Source: Bacteroidales bacterium (GTDB taxonomy: Bacteria; Bacteroidota; Bacteroidia; Bacteroidales; JAIPAP01). Taken from it: 51,166 nt of DNA. Location: contig JAIPAP010000009.1 of assembly GCA_021740045.1 (NCBI GenBank), positions 1 to 51,166 on the forward strand. The letters run 5' to 3'. The notes beneath the pieces are model-generated. The model made no database searches, was not told the origin of the DNA, and saw only the letters and a program-made list of their open reading frames with translations. The position numbers and the translations under genes were made by a program. Below are positions 1 through 8,900 of this stretch, piece by piece; positions within the stretch are counted from its first letter, which is position 1, and every line of letters begins with the position of its first letter.

Positions 1-200
1 AGATGCCATGCACCATAAGAAAAAAGAATTGAAAACAATAAATCACTAGGGTAATAATCGAGTACAAGCTCATAGGTATTATCGGCATAAACCGATAAAT
101 AACACGACTTTAATTCACCTACAGACACTCCATACACTTCGGGTTCTTGAGCCATAGAAAGGTTTGAAACTGCCAGGAAAAATAATATCAGATATTTCAT
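1..200 (-). CDS. Partial secreted protein of unknown function (3' end outside window)
   Basis: An open reading frame begins with ATG at 200 (minus strand) and runs off the left edge, so only about 66 N-terminal residues are visible. It opens with a typical signal peptide (MKYLILFFLAVSNLSMAQ), with a likely cleavage after SMA. The rest (EPEVYGVSVGELKSCYLSVY and on) matches no family I recognise. It lies 22 bp downstream of the next leftward gene and is probably co-transcribed with it. Start and signal peptide are seen directly; export is inferred. Confidence 0.6.
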   Translation of the reverse strand, partial: MKYLILFFLAVSNLSMAQEPEVYGVSVGELKSCYLSVYADNTYELVLDYYPSDLLFSILFSYGAWH

Positions 201-222
201 ATTATCCAAACTATCAATTTTA

Positions 223-1143
223 TTACAGTCCATATTTTTTAACCAAAAACTCCTTCAAATCAATCATTTTGTTTATGTTATCCACTTTTGATGGTGAGAA
301 ATCATGTTGATTCATTTTGGAGCCCCAAAAAACACCTCCACATAACCAATAATGATTATGCGTGCCGCCACCGGAATATTCCAATAAGCTGTATAAAGCG
401 CAAGCTGAAGGTGGTACCTGTATACAATTCTGATCGGTATTGAAATTTATCCCCTTTAACTTTTTTCGAAGACGCTTAACATGACGTGGTTTCATGATTA
501 CACTATCTTCTTTGGCTATCCTGACGTCTGATGGGTTTTTGATCTCCAACAACTTATTATGAAATTTTGCTATATTGTTCTCTAATGCAACCCATCTTAT
601 TTTTAAGGAGTTCCCCTCATCTATACCCTCATCCAGTGTTATTAATCGTATAGCTGTACCTTCTTTTCTGCCAAACTCTGATGAGAATTCAACCTGGTTT
701 AAAAGAAACGAATATTCAAATTCAAGCCGAAAGATAAAGCGAGTGGCCGAATCCATTTCGTAATAGCTTCCCCTATTCCCCTGAAGATCATTGCCATCAA
801 AATAATTGTGAAGGGTATCAATCTTTGGGTCAGTTACATATTCCGGTTTAATTATGAACTTGTATCGCAATGAATCGAGTATTGGTCCTACAGAAAATGG
901 GCTGTGATCCTTCTTAAAGCCTTGGTATATATTTCCGGGCATGAAATAGCCAAATGGGCTTAGGTAGATAGTGAACCGGTATGGTTTATCATTTGAGATA
1001 AACACAATATGTTTTCGTTCTATTTTGTATTCAAGGGTGTCCTTGCCGGTATTATCGCTACTGTGTCCGGATGTATTAAAACCACACAGGCAAATTAAAG
1101 TAATGAGAATAGACATGCTTATTTTTCCGGTTGCCATAATCAT
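223..1143 (-). CDS. Secreted protein of unknown function, 306 aa
   Basis: I do not recognise the family. The protein starts with a hydrophobic N-terminal segment (ISMSILITLICLCGFNTSG), which suggests a signal peptide and export to the periplasm or cell surface. ATG codons at 1143 and 1137 are both possible starts. The body is mixed and charged, with a Lys/Arg-rich stretch (KPRHVKRLRKKLK) near residue 220 and a Gly/His/Cys-rich stretch near the C-terminus (GGGTHNHYWLCGGVFWG). It is one of three consecutive leftward secreted orphans downstream of the RHS remnant, a position that often holds immunity or effector-associated genes. That role is context only. Confidence 0.55.
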   Translation of the reverse strand: MIMATGKISMSILITLICLCGFNTSGHSSDNTGKDTLEYKIERKHIVFISNDKPYRFTIYLSPFGYFMPGNIYQGFKKDHSPFSVGPILDSLRYKFIIKPEYVTDPKIDTLHNYFDGNDLQGNRGSYYEMDSATRFIFRLEFEYSFLLNQVEFSSEFGRKEGTAIRLITLDEGIDEGNSLKIRWVALENNIAKFHNKLLEIKNPSDVRIAKEDSVIMKPRHVKRLRKKLKGINFNTDQNCIQVPPSACALYSLLEYSGGGTHNHYWLCGGVFWGSKMNQHDFSPSKVDNINKMIDLKEFLVKKYGL

Positions 1144-1217
1144 TTAATTAAATGCAACTGATATAATTAATTTTTTTGATTTACTAGGATATGGACTGCT
1201 TCTCCGGGGCTTTATGT

Positions 1218-1751
1218 TTATTCCTTTAGGTAATTAATTGTTATCCAGTTAGAAGATATTGTATCATTTATGCTCTTAATGTACAAAGCTTGTAATTGAT
1301 AAACTCCAAAATCTTTATTATCAATTTTGGCTTTACTAATATTAGTAATTGTTTCTGTTTTTGTTTTCAATGGTCTAAAATTGATTATATCATTAATTTT
1401 TAATGCTTCTTCCTTGCGCAATTTACATTTTTTTGGCATTGCTTCTTTTCCGTCTAAGAATGCATATTCATAAAATTTACCATTGTGACAAATATTTAAT
1501 CTTATCACATTATTTTCATATATGTCTTTAGTAGTTACAAGCATATTTTTGTTTATTCTTAAAGAAGACATACCCTTATTTGTTAATTCTATAGAAACAA
1601 CAATCTTATCTTCGGAATAATAACAAGTGTCAGTGTTGCTTGACAACTGGACTGTTAAATCATTATTTAACAGTTTTTTTTCATCACTTTGATGACTAAA
1701 TATATTAGTCAATGCCAATAATACTATCGTGATTATAAACTTCGTAGCCAT
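1218..1751 (-). CDS. Small secreted protein overlapping the RHS remnant, 177 aa
   Basis: This is an unrecognised protein with an N-terminal signal-like segment (MATKFIITIVLLALTNIFSH). A beta-rich, strongly AT-coded body follows, with the phrase ISIELTNKG-like (VVSIELTNKGMSSLRINKN), typical of an immunoglobulin-like or intracellular-proteinase-inhibitor-like fold; that resemblance is only impressionistic. Its ATG lies inside the last codons of the RHS remnant (19 bp overlap, +1 frame), so translation may once have been coupled. Genes directly behind RHS tips are often immunity genes, but a secretion signal would be unusual for a cytoplasmic immunity protein. Confidence 0.55.
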   Translation of the reverse strand: MATKFIITIVLLALTNIFSHQSDEKKLLNNDLTVQLSSNTDTCYYSEDKIVVSIELTNKGMSSLRINKNMLVTTKDIYENNVIRLNICHNGKFYEYAFLDGKEAMPKKCKLRKEEALKINDIINFRPLKTKTETITNISKAKIDNKDFGVYQLQALYIKSINDTISSNWITINYLKE

Positions 1752-1976
1752 TGTAAAAATGTATAATTAGTTAAATTACCAGGGCTTACCCCGGCTATAT
1801 TTGAATATTTTATTAATTTCTGCTGTAACCATAGATGCTGTTTGTACGACAAGCCATTTTGAAATGAATTATTTAGTTCCAATCGATACGCCCGACTGTC
1901 GAGAAATGCATAATATTCTGGATTATTCAGTGCATAGGAATAGCGGTTAAGGTTTTGGGTGTTTTCGGGGGCTTGT

Positions 1977-2010
1977 ATCCCGATGTCGCTACGCTTTTCG
2001 GGACAGGCGC
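1977..2010. repeat. Short palindromic insertion inside the RHS core (copy 1)
   Basis: TCCCGA (1978-1983) and TCGGGA (1998-2003) form an inverted repeat. On the coding strand it adds about 10 residues (GACPEKRSDIG) between LSPDN and IQAPEN, which are separated by a single residue in ordinary RHS cores. The insertion keeps the frame. Its coding-strand start, CCTGTCC, is shared with the second insertion at 2063-2086. Confidence 0.55.
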
Positions 2011-2062
2011 CGTTGTCCGGGCTAAGGAAACGTCCCATAACCGGGTCGTATACCCTGCCGTT

Positions 2063-2086
2063 TCCGCCTTCTAAGTGGCGGACAGG
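2063..2086. repeat. Short palindromic insertion inside the RHS core (copy 2)
   Basis: TCCGCC (2063-2068) and GGCGGA (2077-2082) form an inverted repeat within a 24-bp segment encoding PVRHLEGG. It sits exactly between LVNM and NGRVYDP, which are adjacent in typical RHS cores. The 24-bp length keeps the reading frame. Confidence 0.55.
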
Positions 2087-2469
2087 CATATTCACCAGGC
2101 GGAAGTTATCCGGATGTTTCCCATAAAAACGGGACAGGTGAAAATGGGTAAAACCGCAACCGGTAATACCATTGATGGCGTACCGGCTTATGGCTTGGTT
2201 TGAGGAATAAGTTATTTCCAAGCAGACCAGCCATTTGATTTCCAGTGGTGTTTTGCAGCTTTTCCCGGATGTGTTTAAAGAATTATTTTTCCCATGCCCC
2301 CGCTTATCCGTAAGACGAATTTGAGTTAAAACAGTTATGTTGGCTTTTGGGGGCGGCATATTTAATGGTTAATAAAACTTAAACCGTGGGAATAAAGGTA
2401 AGAAAATTCTGATTAATGGTATATTGCTTTTTGTGGTTTTTCGTGCTTAATGCATCACTTCAGTGTAAT

Positions 2470-3258
2470 TTAAATCATTTCTATCAAATTGTTTTTTATC
2501 AATTCATAAGCCTGATTTTGGCTGTATTCCACACCGGGTCGTAGTAAAGCATAAATGTCACCTTTAAAATCCGGGTCTTGCAGTTTTTCTTCCAGGTTGA
2601 GTATAAATTCTTTTTGTGTAGGTTGCTTCTCTACCGAAAAAGCCATGTAATTTTTATAAGACGCAATCACTTTTTTAATATCCAACTCAATATTTGTAAG
2701 GGCATGGTACAGGTCAAATAAGTCTCTTCCTTTTCTGCGTTGATAAAGTGCACGCAGCTTGGTGCCAAGCATTTCTTCGGCTTCAAATGAAATGATTTTA
2801 GCAGAGCCACGTGCCCATGAGTTTTCAATGCTATGCTTGACCTCTTTGTATCCCAAAACCGAAAAATGTTCTCTGCAATTGATCTCAATTTTCATGCGCA
2901 GTTTTATTATCGGTGGTATTTCTGATTCAAAACGATAGACTAATGTGTTGTTGTTTGCTTTTTGCTTTACCGATGGTTTGCTCATAAACTTCAGTTGCTT
3001 TCTGAGTTCGGATAGGGTATCTTTTATTGGTTCCGGTTTAATTTGAACCAGGTCAATATCTTCAGAATAGCGCACTTGCGGTTTCAGAAAGAGCTTGTGC
3101 AAGGCCGTACCACCCCTGAATGCCAATCGTTCTTGCAAGAAAGGGTTAGAATACAATTCCAGTAATGTTTTCTCAATAATAAGGTCTTGTTCCACCTGTG
3201 CATCTTCCGGCCAAGGTGCAAAAGCTTTCCATTCTTCTATGTATCGTTTTGGCACCAT
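2470..3258 (-). CDS. abiEii: AbiEii-type nucleotidyltransferase toxin
   Basis: This 262-residue protein is a nucleotidyltransferase of the AbiEii/AbiGii family, the toxin of type IV-like AbiE toxin-antitoxin and abortive infection systems; characterised members transfer nucleotides to tRNA or bind GTP. The active-site signature is visible as RGGTALHK (about residues 48-55) followed by RYSEDIDL (63-70), giving the GG(T/S)-x-DxD pattern. The later block TKLRALYQRRKGRDLFDLYH is typical of the family. Length is normal. Its ATG overlaps the stop of the antitoxin gene by one base (TAATG), so translation should be coupled and the antitoxin made first. The toxin assignment is firm; activity against phage is inferred. 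Confidence 0.88.
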   Translation of the reverse strand: MVPKRYIEEWKAFAPWPEDAQVEQDLIIEKTLLELYSNPFLQERLAFRGGTALHKLFLKPQVRYSEDIDLVQIKPEPIKDTLSELRKQLKFMSKPSVKQKANNNTLVYRFESEIPPIIKLRMKIEINCREHFSVLGYKEVKHSIENSWARGSAKIISFEAEEMLGTKLRALYQRRKGRDLFDLYHALTNIELDIKKVIASYKNYMAFSVEKQPTQKEFILNLEEKLQDPDFKGDIYALLRPGVEYSQNQAYELIKNNLIEMI

Positions 3259-4061
3259 TATAAGTCGATCGTAATGTTTTCAATTATTTTCCATCTTTTA
3301 TTTACCGAACTGGTTTTTCCTTTGTGTGTGAGTGAAAGTGGGACTTCTTTTGGTTTTTCACCTATTACCCTGTTAAGGGAGTTTACAAGAGATTCATTGC
3401 CCAATATGTCAAGCAAATACCCTAAGCGTTGAATGGTAGGTGTGTTTTGTGTTTTGGCTGATTTGGACAGAAGTGAGGGCTTCATAATCTCGGTTAAATC
3501 TTCGAGGATAGGCATTATACGGTTCAGTCCCCCAATCCGTTTGTGAAACCTTACAAGATCGATAGCCGTGAGTTCAGGAGAAGAAACCTTAAGATAGCCT
3601 GACTGGGTTTTCTTTTCAATAATTAAGTCTGAGGGCAAGTTTGTTTTCGTATAGTAGCTGATGTGCAGCTTTTCGTTTTTAATATTTCGAAGAGGCGGTT
3701 TTTTGGTCACAACCTGAAGTTCCATAGGTTGCTGGTGTCCGGCTCCCTGGAGTGCAGCTGCCGAGAAAAACCCAACGTAATACACTCTCTTTAGGAATCT
3801 CATCATATCATCAATGAAAAGAGTGGGAGGAATCATGCCCCTGTTTGAATACTGGGGCGGAATAATTACATAAAACTCTTTCCGCACTTGCGCCAGGTAA
3901 TGCTTGCGCTTTAGCCGGTAAATATTCTGCAATATGGCCTTTTCCGATACACTAAAGTGATTTCTGAGTTCCCCTAAAGTTACTGAATACACTCCTTTCG
4001 CCTGTCTTTCTCTCAAGTAGTTATCAATGTAGTTATATGTCGATTTTTCTTTCATATTCAA
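3258..4061 (-). CDS. abiEi: AbiEi-type antitoxin / transcriptional autoregulator
   Basis: This 267-residue protein is encoded immediately upstream of the AbiEii toxin, as in AbiE operons. The first 70 residues form a winged helix-turn-helix (VYSVTLGELRNHFSVSEKAILQNIYRLKRKHYL). They are followed by the conserved antitoxin body (YYVGFFSAAALQGAGHQQP and SSPELTAIDLVRFHKRIGGL). Known AbiEi antitoxins neutralise the toxin without stable binding and repress their own promoter through inverted repeats. A perfect 6-3-6 palindrome and a -7 element lie just upstream, which fits autorepression. ATG at 4061 is used; MKEK at 4055 is an alternative. Confidence 0.87.
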   Translation of the reverse strand: MNMKEKSTYNYIDNYLRERQAKGVYSVTLGELRNHFSVSEKAILQNIYRLKRKHYLAQVRKEFYVIIPPQYSNRGMIPPTLFIDDMMRFLKRVYYVGFFSAAALQGAGHQQPMELQVVTKKPPLRNIKNEKLHISYYTKTNLPSDLIIEKKTQSGYLKVSSPELTAIDLVRFHKRIGGLNRIMPILEDLTEIMKPSLLSKSAKTQNTPTIQRLGYLLDILGNESLVNSLNRVIGEKPKEVPLSLTHKGKTSSVNKRWKIIENITIDL

Positions 4062-4073
4062 CTTTGCACAAAA

Positions 4074-4103
4074 CTACATATTATGTAGCATATTGCAAAT
4101 ATA
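4074..4103 (-). promoter_or_regulatory. abiE promoter with palindromic operator
   Basis: On the minus strand TATATTTG (4096-4103) matches the Bacteroidota -7 element TAnnTTTG. Just downstream, around the expected transcription start, CTACAT-ATT-ATGTAG (4074-4088) is a perfect 15-bp palindrome. A repressor bound there would block the promoter, as expected for an autoregulating AbiEi antitoxin. Confidence 0.6.
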
Positions 4104-4456
4104 AAAATTTATTTTCTTCATCTGTGAGAACCAGGAATGATTGTCATCAAACTGCCAGAGCACAAGCTATCAGGATCTCCTGTGGCGAGTTCTTAAGCTG
4201 TCCTAACAGCATAAATAAAGAAGATATCTTTAGAATAGTAAGAAGGTAAGCTATATACCTAAATTGATTTCCACTTCGTTTTAACGTACCTTTGTGAAAA
4301 CTCAGTACCTTTTTGTTAAGCGATTACATAAATAAACGCTATTCGGAAAATGACTGAATATTATTACCATTGCCCATAGGAAGGATATCTACCGGTAATT
4401 ATAGTTCGTTGATCGAACTTATACCCATCTGATTTTCATTCGTAATGATGTCAGAC
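4089..4456. other. Intergenic stretch with one orphan rightward promoter
   Basis: No convincing gene lies between the abiE promoter and the next leftward gene. TTG at 4264-4266 and TACCTTTG at 4287-4294, 20 bp apart, make a good rightward Bacteroidota promoter. No rightward gene follows; the next gene is on the minus strand. The 70-codon frame at 4037-4249 has no recognisable content. Confidence 0.45.
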
Positions 4457-5110
4457 TTATTGGGGGGGCCGGTACACTTGTTCTGAAACAATTGTGATAT
4501 AGTGCACGGCAAATACCATTCGATTAACCTCCTTTTGAAAATCAACCACCCGATAATATTTCAGGAATTGTGCAATACTACCTGGAGAAATAGTGCCACT
4601 ATTTTGTAAATCGTTATAGTACTCCAATAAAAAAGTATTTTCTCTTCCCAATACTTCCAATAATTGCATATACTTTCCTTGTTGATTAAGTTCTAATTTT
4701 ACAGAGATAGTATCCTTAGTTTTAAAGTCATATCCATAACTATATTTCCAGATTTCACAGAATACTCCTTGGTTCTTCAGCTTTTTAATTAATGCTCTTG
4801 TATCATTTGAATTTGAAAGCCCAATATTTATCCTTAAATCTTCAATAGACTCTGAATTCTTTATCGTCTCAAAATATTGATAGTAAGATTGATTAATACC
4901 TTGGTCTTTTTCGGTCTTTTCTAATATAAATGAATCGAAAAAGTTGACAATCAATTCTAAAGAAGCAATCTCTTTTTTGTTGAATACCTTAAGTACAGCA
5001 GGATCCTTCATAAGTTCCATATGTGAAACTGGTGTACAAGAATGGTTAACAACCAATGACAAGACCAGCAAAATAGTAAATGATATTCTTATTTTATTTA
5101 TATAATTCAT
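4457..5110 (-). CDS. Putative lipoprotein of unknown function, 217 aa
   Basis: The N-terminus has a charged start and a hydrophobic core ending in Cys (ISFTILLVLSLVVNHSC), which is compatible with a lipoprotein signal, although the residues before the Cys are not an ideal lipobox. The rest is alpha-helical and charged (NKKEIASLELIVNFFDSFI, LEVLGRENTFLLEYYNDLQ) and matches no family I know. The gene is AT-rich like the other leftward orphans here. A run of G just before the stop (4459-4465 on the plus strand) could be prone to frameshift error. It stands alone between the abiE promoter and the MITE. Confidence 0.5.
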   Translation of the reverse strand: MNYINKIRISFTILLVLSLVVNHSCTPVSHMELMKDPAVLKVFNKKEIASLELIVNFFDSFILEKTEKDQGINQSYYQYFETIKNSESIEDLRINIGLSNSNDTRALIKKLKNQGVFCEIWKYSYGYDFKTKDTISVKLELNQQGKYMQLLEVLGRENTFLLEYYNDLQNSGTISPGSIAQFLKYYRVVDFQKEVNRMVFAVHYITIVSEQVYRPPQ

Positions 5111-5180
5111 TATGTGTTTATTAAAATTAAATGGATTATATTCTAAAGTACCTTTCGTACTTAATCTTTACCAATTATAT

Positions 5181-5189
5181 TAAAACAAT
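5181..5189 (+). repeat. Left target-site duplication of the MITE
   Basis: TAAAACAAT lies immediately outside the left end of the element and recurs exactly at 5420-5428 outside the right end. Confidence 0.75.
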
Positions 5190-5419
5190 CACTGGTGTCC
5201 GGTAAACATCAAGGAGATTCCTCGCTTCGCTCGGAAAGACAAGGGGTTTACGTAAATGGAGGCGAAGGGGGGCTGGGGGGGGTGCGGCGCGGAGGGCCGC
5301 ACTCCCCCAGCCCCCCTTCCCAGAACCATAACAACTTGTCATTCCGAGCTTTATGCCGATGATAATCGGCATGAAGCGAGGAATCTCCTTGCTAAATGCA
5401 TTTTTCCCGGACAACAGTG
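5190..5419. mobile_element. 230-bp MITE with terminal inverted repeats and 9-bp target duplication
   Basis: The left end CACTGGTGTCCGG (5190-5202) and the right end CCGGACAACAGTG (5407-5419) are inverted repeats with one mismatch. They are flanked by identical 9-bp direct repeats TAAAACAAT (5181-5189 and 5420-5428), the mark of transposition. Inside, a second pair of arms (from about 5211 and ending about 5394) and a very G-rich/C-rich central hairpin (5265-5288 against 5296-5318) make it almost one long palindrome. It carries no gene, so it would need a transposase in trans from an insertion sequence with the same ends. The IS family is not identified here. Confidence 0.8.
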
Positions 5420-5428
5420 TAAAACAAT
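5420..5428 (+). repeat. Right target-site duplication of the MITE
   Basis: TAAAACAAT abuts the right end of the element and is identical to 5181-5189. Confidence 0.75.
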
Positions 5429-5431
5429 GTA

Positions 5432-5746
5432 TTATTTCGGAATAACACCTTTGTGAATAACTTTACCATTGGAATCAATACTTAATGTAAGTTGGCCGGA
5501 TTTACCTGGTGGTAATTGATAATCAAAAAAAATCTCACTCTTAAATACCCATCTATTTTCAGGTTTGCCCATTATTGAAAGCACTTCTAATGTGTCCATT
5601 CCTATTTTAACATTTTGAATATTATCTAAATTCTTATTTCCCTTTTTAGCTGAATCGCTAAAATTACTATTGTATAATAGAATTAATAATATTAATAACA
5701 ATATTACTCCAGCGGTTATAAATAGTTTTTTTATCATATCTTTCAT
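5432..5746 (-). CDS. Small membrane-anchored protein with SmpA/BamE-like motif
   Basis: This is a protein of about 104 residues if started at MKDMIKKLF; an in-frame ATG at 5791 adds 15 residues that do not look like a signal. One N-terminal membrane segment (LFITAGVILLLILLILLY) is followed by a short soluble domain with IQNVKIGMDTLEVLSIMGKP. That spacing of 'IKxGMtxxEVxxxlGxP' is typical of the SmpA/OmlA (BamE-like) fold that forms small envelope lipoproteins. The C-terminus (LTLSIDSNGKVIHKGVIPK) is a plausible beta-hairpin of the same fold. The family call rests on this motif only. The MITE sits directly behind the stop codon. Confidence 0.55.
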   Translation of the reverse strand: MKDMIKKLFITAGVILLLILLILLYNSNFSDSAKKGNKNLDNIQNVKIGMDTLEVLSIMGKPENRWVFKSEIFFDYQLPPGKSGQLTLSIDSNGKVIHKGVIPK

Positions 5747-5865
5747 TTTAAGTATATGGTTCTCTTTTGTCCAATGTCCTTTTGAAATCATAAGGCCTCG
5801 ATGCCAATATTCATATTAGACTATAAAGATCGCAATAAATCATGTATCAATCTTACCCTCATAAA

Positions 5866-5894
5866 AAAAGGGGAACCCTCCGGGCTCCCCTTTT
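5866..5894 (-). terminator. Rho-independent terminator of the large T9SS cargo gene
   Basis: AAAAGGGGAACCC and GGGCTCCCCTTTT form a 13-bp stem with one mismatch and a 3-base loop. Read leftward, the stem is followed by a T-run (TTTTTTTAT). It lies 22 bp beyond the stop of the 5916-9758 gene. Confidence 0.8.
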
Positions 5895-5915
5895 CTTTTC
5901 GGTTTTATTTACGGC

Positions 5916-8900
5916 TTATTGTATTGAAATTTTCTTCGTTACAACGCCTGTTTCGGTTTCGAGCTGGATGAAATATACGCCGGCATCGAAATCCGATACG
6001 TTAATACGGAACTGCTTATCGGTAGCATCATTACTGTATACCAACTGACCAACGTGGTTCATTACGCGTACCGATTTAACGGTTACGTCTGACTCAACGT
6101 TTACAAAGTCGTTGGCAGGAACAGGATAAATGCTGAGCTTACCGGCTTCTACATCATCAATTCCGGTAATGGTTACCTCAACGGTATTGGAACCTTCCGA
6201 TTCGCCGGCATCATAAACAGCCGTTACATAGTACTCATAAGTACCTGTTGGAAGGTCTTGATCAGTGTACATGGTTTCGGTAACCAGTGATTCGTTGATC
6301 ATAGCATCATCGCGGTATACATTGTATCCCTGCAACGCCATCATCGGGCTGTAAATACCATCCTGCAGGCTAACTGCGGGCTTGCTTTGTACAGCGAATT
6401 CAGTGTTTCTGTCAACCTCAACATTATCTTCGAGGGTTGGCTGGGCCTGGATGGGGAATCCGCTCATATCGGCAACACCACCCTGGATGTTCCAGTTGTA
6501 ATCAAGGCCGTACTCATTCGACATCGATACCCATGAACTTCCAAGCTTGATCATATCACCGTAACCGGCTACAGCTGGTCCTTGGTCACATCCGGCAGGA
6601 TAATCACCGGCATCATAATCGATGGCGGCATAACCGAACCAAAGCTCCTCGCTGGCATCGATGGTGATCATCTGGTCGAGCATGATCTCATTCCAGGCTT
6701 CAATTTCAGGTCCATCAACCATTTGCTCATGAACAAGGTTAGCAGCATTTTCACCGGTCCATACCTTCAATTGGTAATCGGCGGTGAATCCATTCGGGAA
6801 GAAACGGATCTTGGTCAGCTTCATGCCGTCATAATCCTGCAACTGATCGGTATCGAAACGGATGGCTACTTCCATAGTACCACCGCTGGTTCCACCAATG
6901 GAGTTAAAGTTAGTACCGTCGTCGTAGTGGATCCACTCATCGGGTTCGCCGGGAGCTGTCCAGGTAAGCTCAACATCGCCATTCGAGGTGTTGGCTTCGA
7001 GGTTTGAAGGCGGAAGCAGGAGGGGCTCCTGAACGGTTACTTCAACCTCTTCGGCCGGTGATTCACCTTCATCATAAACAGCGGTTACACCATAGGTATA
7101 GGTACCCGGAGGAACATCGGTATCATCATAGAACAAGTCTTCAATCAACTGGCTGTTCAATTGTGAATCGTCACGGTATACATTGTAGCCCTGGAGCTCA
7201 GCCATCGGGCTATAAGTTGACTGGCTGGTTGCAGCTTCAACAACGGTTAAATCTTCGCTTTCATTGTTGAATTCGGTATTGGCAGGTTTGTTAAGTGCAA
7301 CCGGTTCAACGTCGGCTTGTTCAACATAAACCTGAACGTTCCAGTTGTAATCCAGGCCATATTGGGTTGACATAGAAACCCATGAACTACCTGTGTTAAG
7401 CATGTCACCGTAACCTGCTTCAGCGGGTCCACTATCGGTACCACCGGGATAGTCACCGGCATCGTGTTCGATAACTTCATAACCTACCCAGAGTTCCTTC
7501 GTAACATCCAAAGCAACCGGAGAATCCAGCGTGATCTCATTCCAGGCTTCAATTTCCAAGCCGCTAAGGTCTTGTTCATAAACAAGAGTACCGGCATTGG
7601 GGCCTTTTTGGATCTTTAGTTTATAATCACAGGTAAAACCTGCCGGGAAGATCTTCACCTTGGTAATGCTAAAGCCGTCGAAATCCATAATGTGACTTGG
7701 ATCCCACTTAGCAGCCAGTTCAAAGCTACCGCCACTGGTCAGTCCAATTGAGTTACCGTTGGTGCCGTCATCCCAATGGATCCACTGTGGATTGACGCCG
7801 GGAGTTTCCCAGGTAAGCATAACAGTATTACCGTCAACTTCGTATTGTACATTGTTCGGGGGATCGAGGTTGGGATTTTCAATCACAACTTCAACCGGAC
7901 CGGCAGGTGAGGATTCACCTTCGTCGTAAACGGCGGTAACGGTGTAGGAATATACACCCGGATCCAGTTCGAGGTCATCATAATCAGTTGCTTCTATTGG
8001 AGTATCAGTCAACAGATCACCATCGCGGTATACATTGTAACCGATCAAAGCACGTCCGCCCAGTGTATTCTGGATGGGTTCCTGATTATTGGTCGAAAGG
8101 GAATGAGTTCTTGCTGTCCTGTTTTCGGGATTGCTATTCAGCACTTTCTCATAACCATTGGGACCAACTTCAGCAAGCGTACCATCGGTATATTGAACAA
8201 TTGCACGGATCAGGTATGCCTCATTCCACTGCGACCATGAACTTGCATTATCAAAGTCCCAGCTACGGCCATTATTGAGGTTAGCATCATAACCAAGGTA
8301 AGTTGTGGCGTTAATAGAACCAAAGCCAACAACAAAATCACCATCAAAAGTTACGTTTTCACCGGAAATATCTACTTCCATCCAGTCACCATCAATAGCA
8401 GTTTCTGTTCCTGTATAGATAAGGTCGGTTCCGGGTTGTGAACCTTCCCATTCATATACATTCGTATTAAAGGTGTTGTCGCCCGATTCAATCGTGGTGT
8501 AATATTTCAGGGTAAGTACCTGGCAAGCACCAGATGGTGACATATGTGTTGCCATAGTATAGCCTTCGTAGCTATATGAACCTGTGCTTGTACCATTGTC
8601 ATAGATCAGCTCTTCGGTTTCACCGCCACCGCCGGGAGCATCCCAGTCGAGGTGAACGTCCATACCATCAACTTCGGCAGAAAGATTTTGCGGAGGATCG
8701 AGGGTCATCAGCGGATCACCTTCGTAAATAAGCATACCGCCGCTACCGGCAGTCACCCAGGTACCGCAAACAGCAGTTTCATTATCCCACCAATAATGTG
8801 CCTGATAAGGATAACCGGCTTCGAGGGTCGACCATGAATAACCACCGTCGGTACTGTATGACATACCTTCTGATCCGGGCTCGGAAGAAGAAGATACAAT

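Larger units (their letters stand above)
1733..2359 (-). pseudogene. RHS-repeat core C-terminal remnant with tip
   Basis: The middle of this 208-residue frame carries the RHS-associated core signature: NGRVYDPVMGRFLSPDN, then IQAPENTQNLNRYSYALNNP. The core is followed by a tip of about 60 residues ending QWLRSL. An intact RHS/polymorphic toxin would have well over a thousand residues of YD repeats and a signal peptide upstream; here nothing continues beyond 2359, so this is the decayed end of a larger gene. Two short in-frame insertions, PVRHLEGG and GACPEKRSDIG, interrupt the normally continuous core, and both are encoded by palindromic DNA. Whether it is translated is unknown. The residues before the core do not look like RHS and may be read out of the original frame. 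Confidence 0.6.

Noticed and set aside
4037-4249. 70-codon plus-strand frame over the abiE promoter
   Set aside because: It overlaps the promoter, operator and antitoxin start and shows no recognisable protein sequence.
5175-5456. Short frames on both strands across the MITE
   Set aside because: They translate palindromic G-rich and C-rich repeat DNA and end at the element borders.
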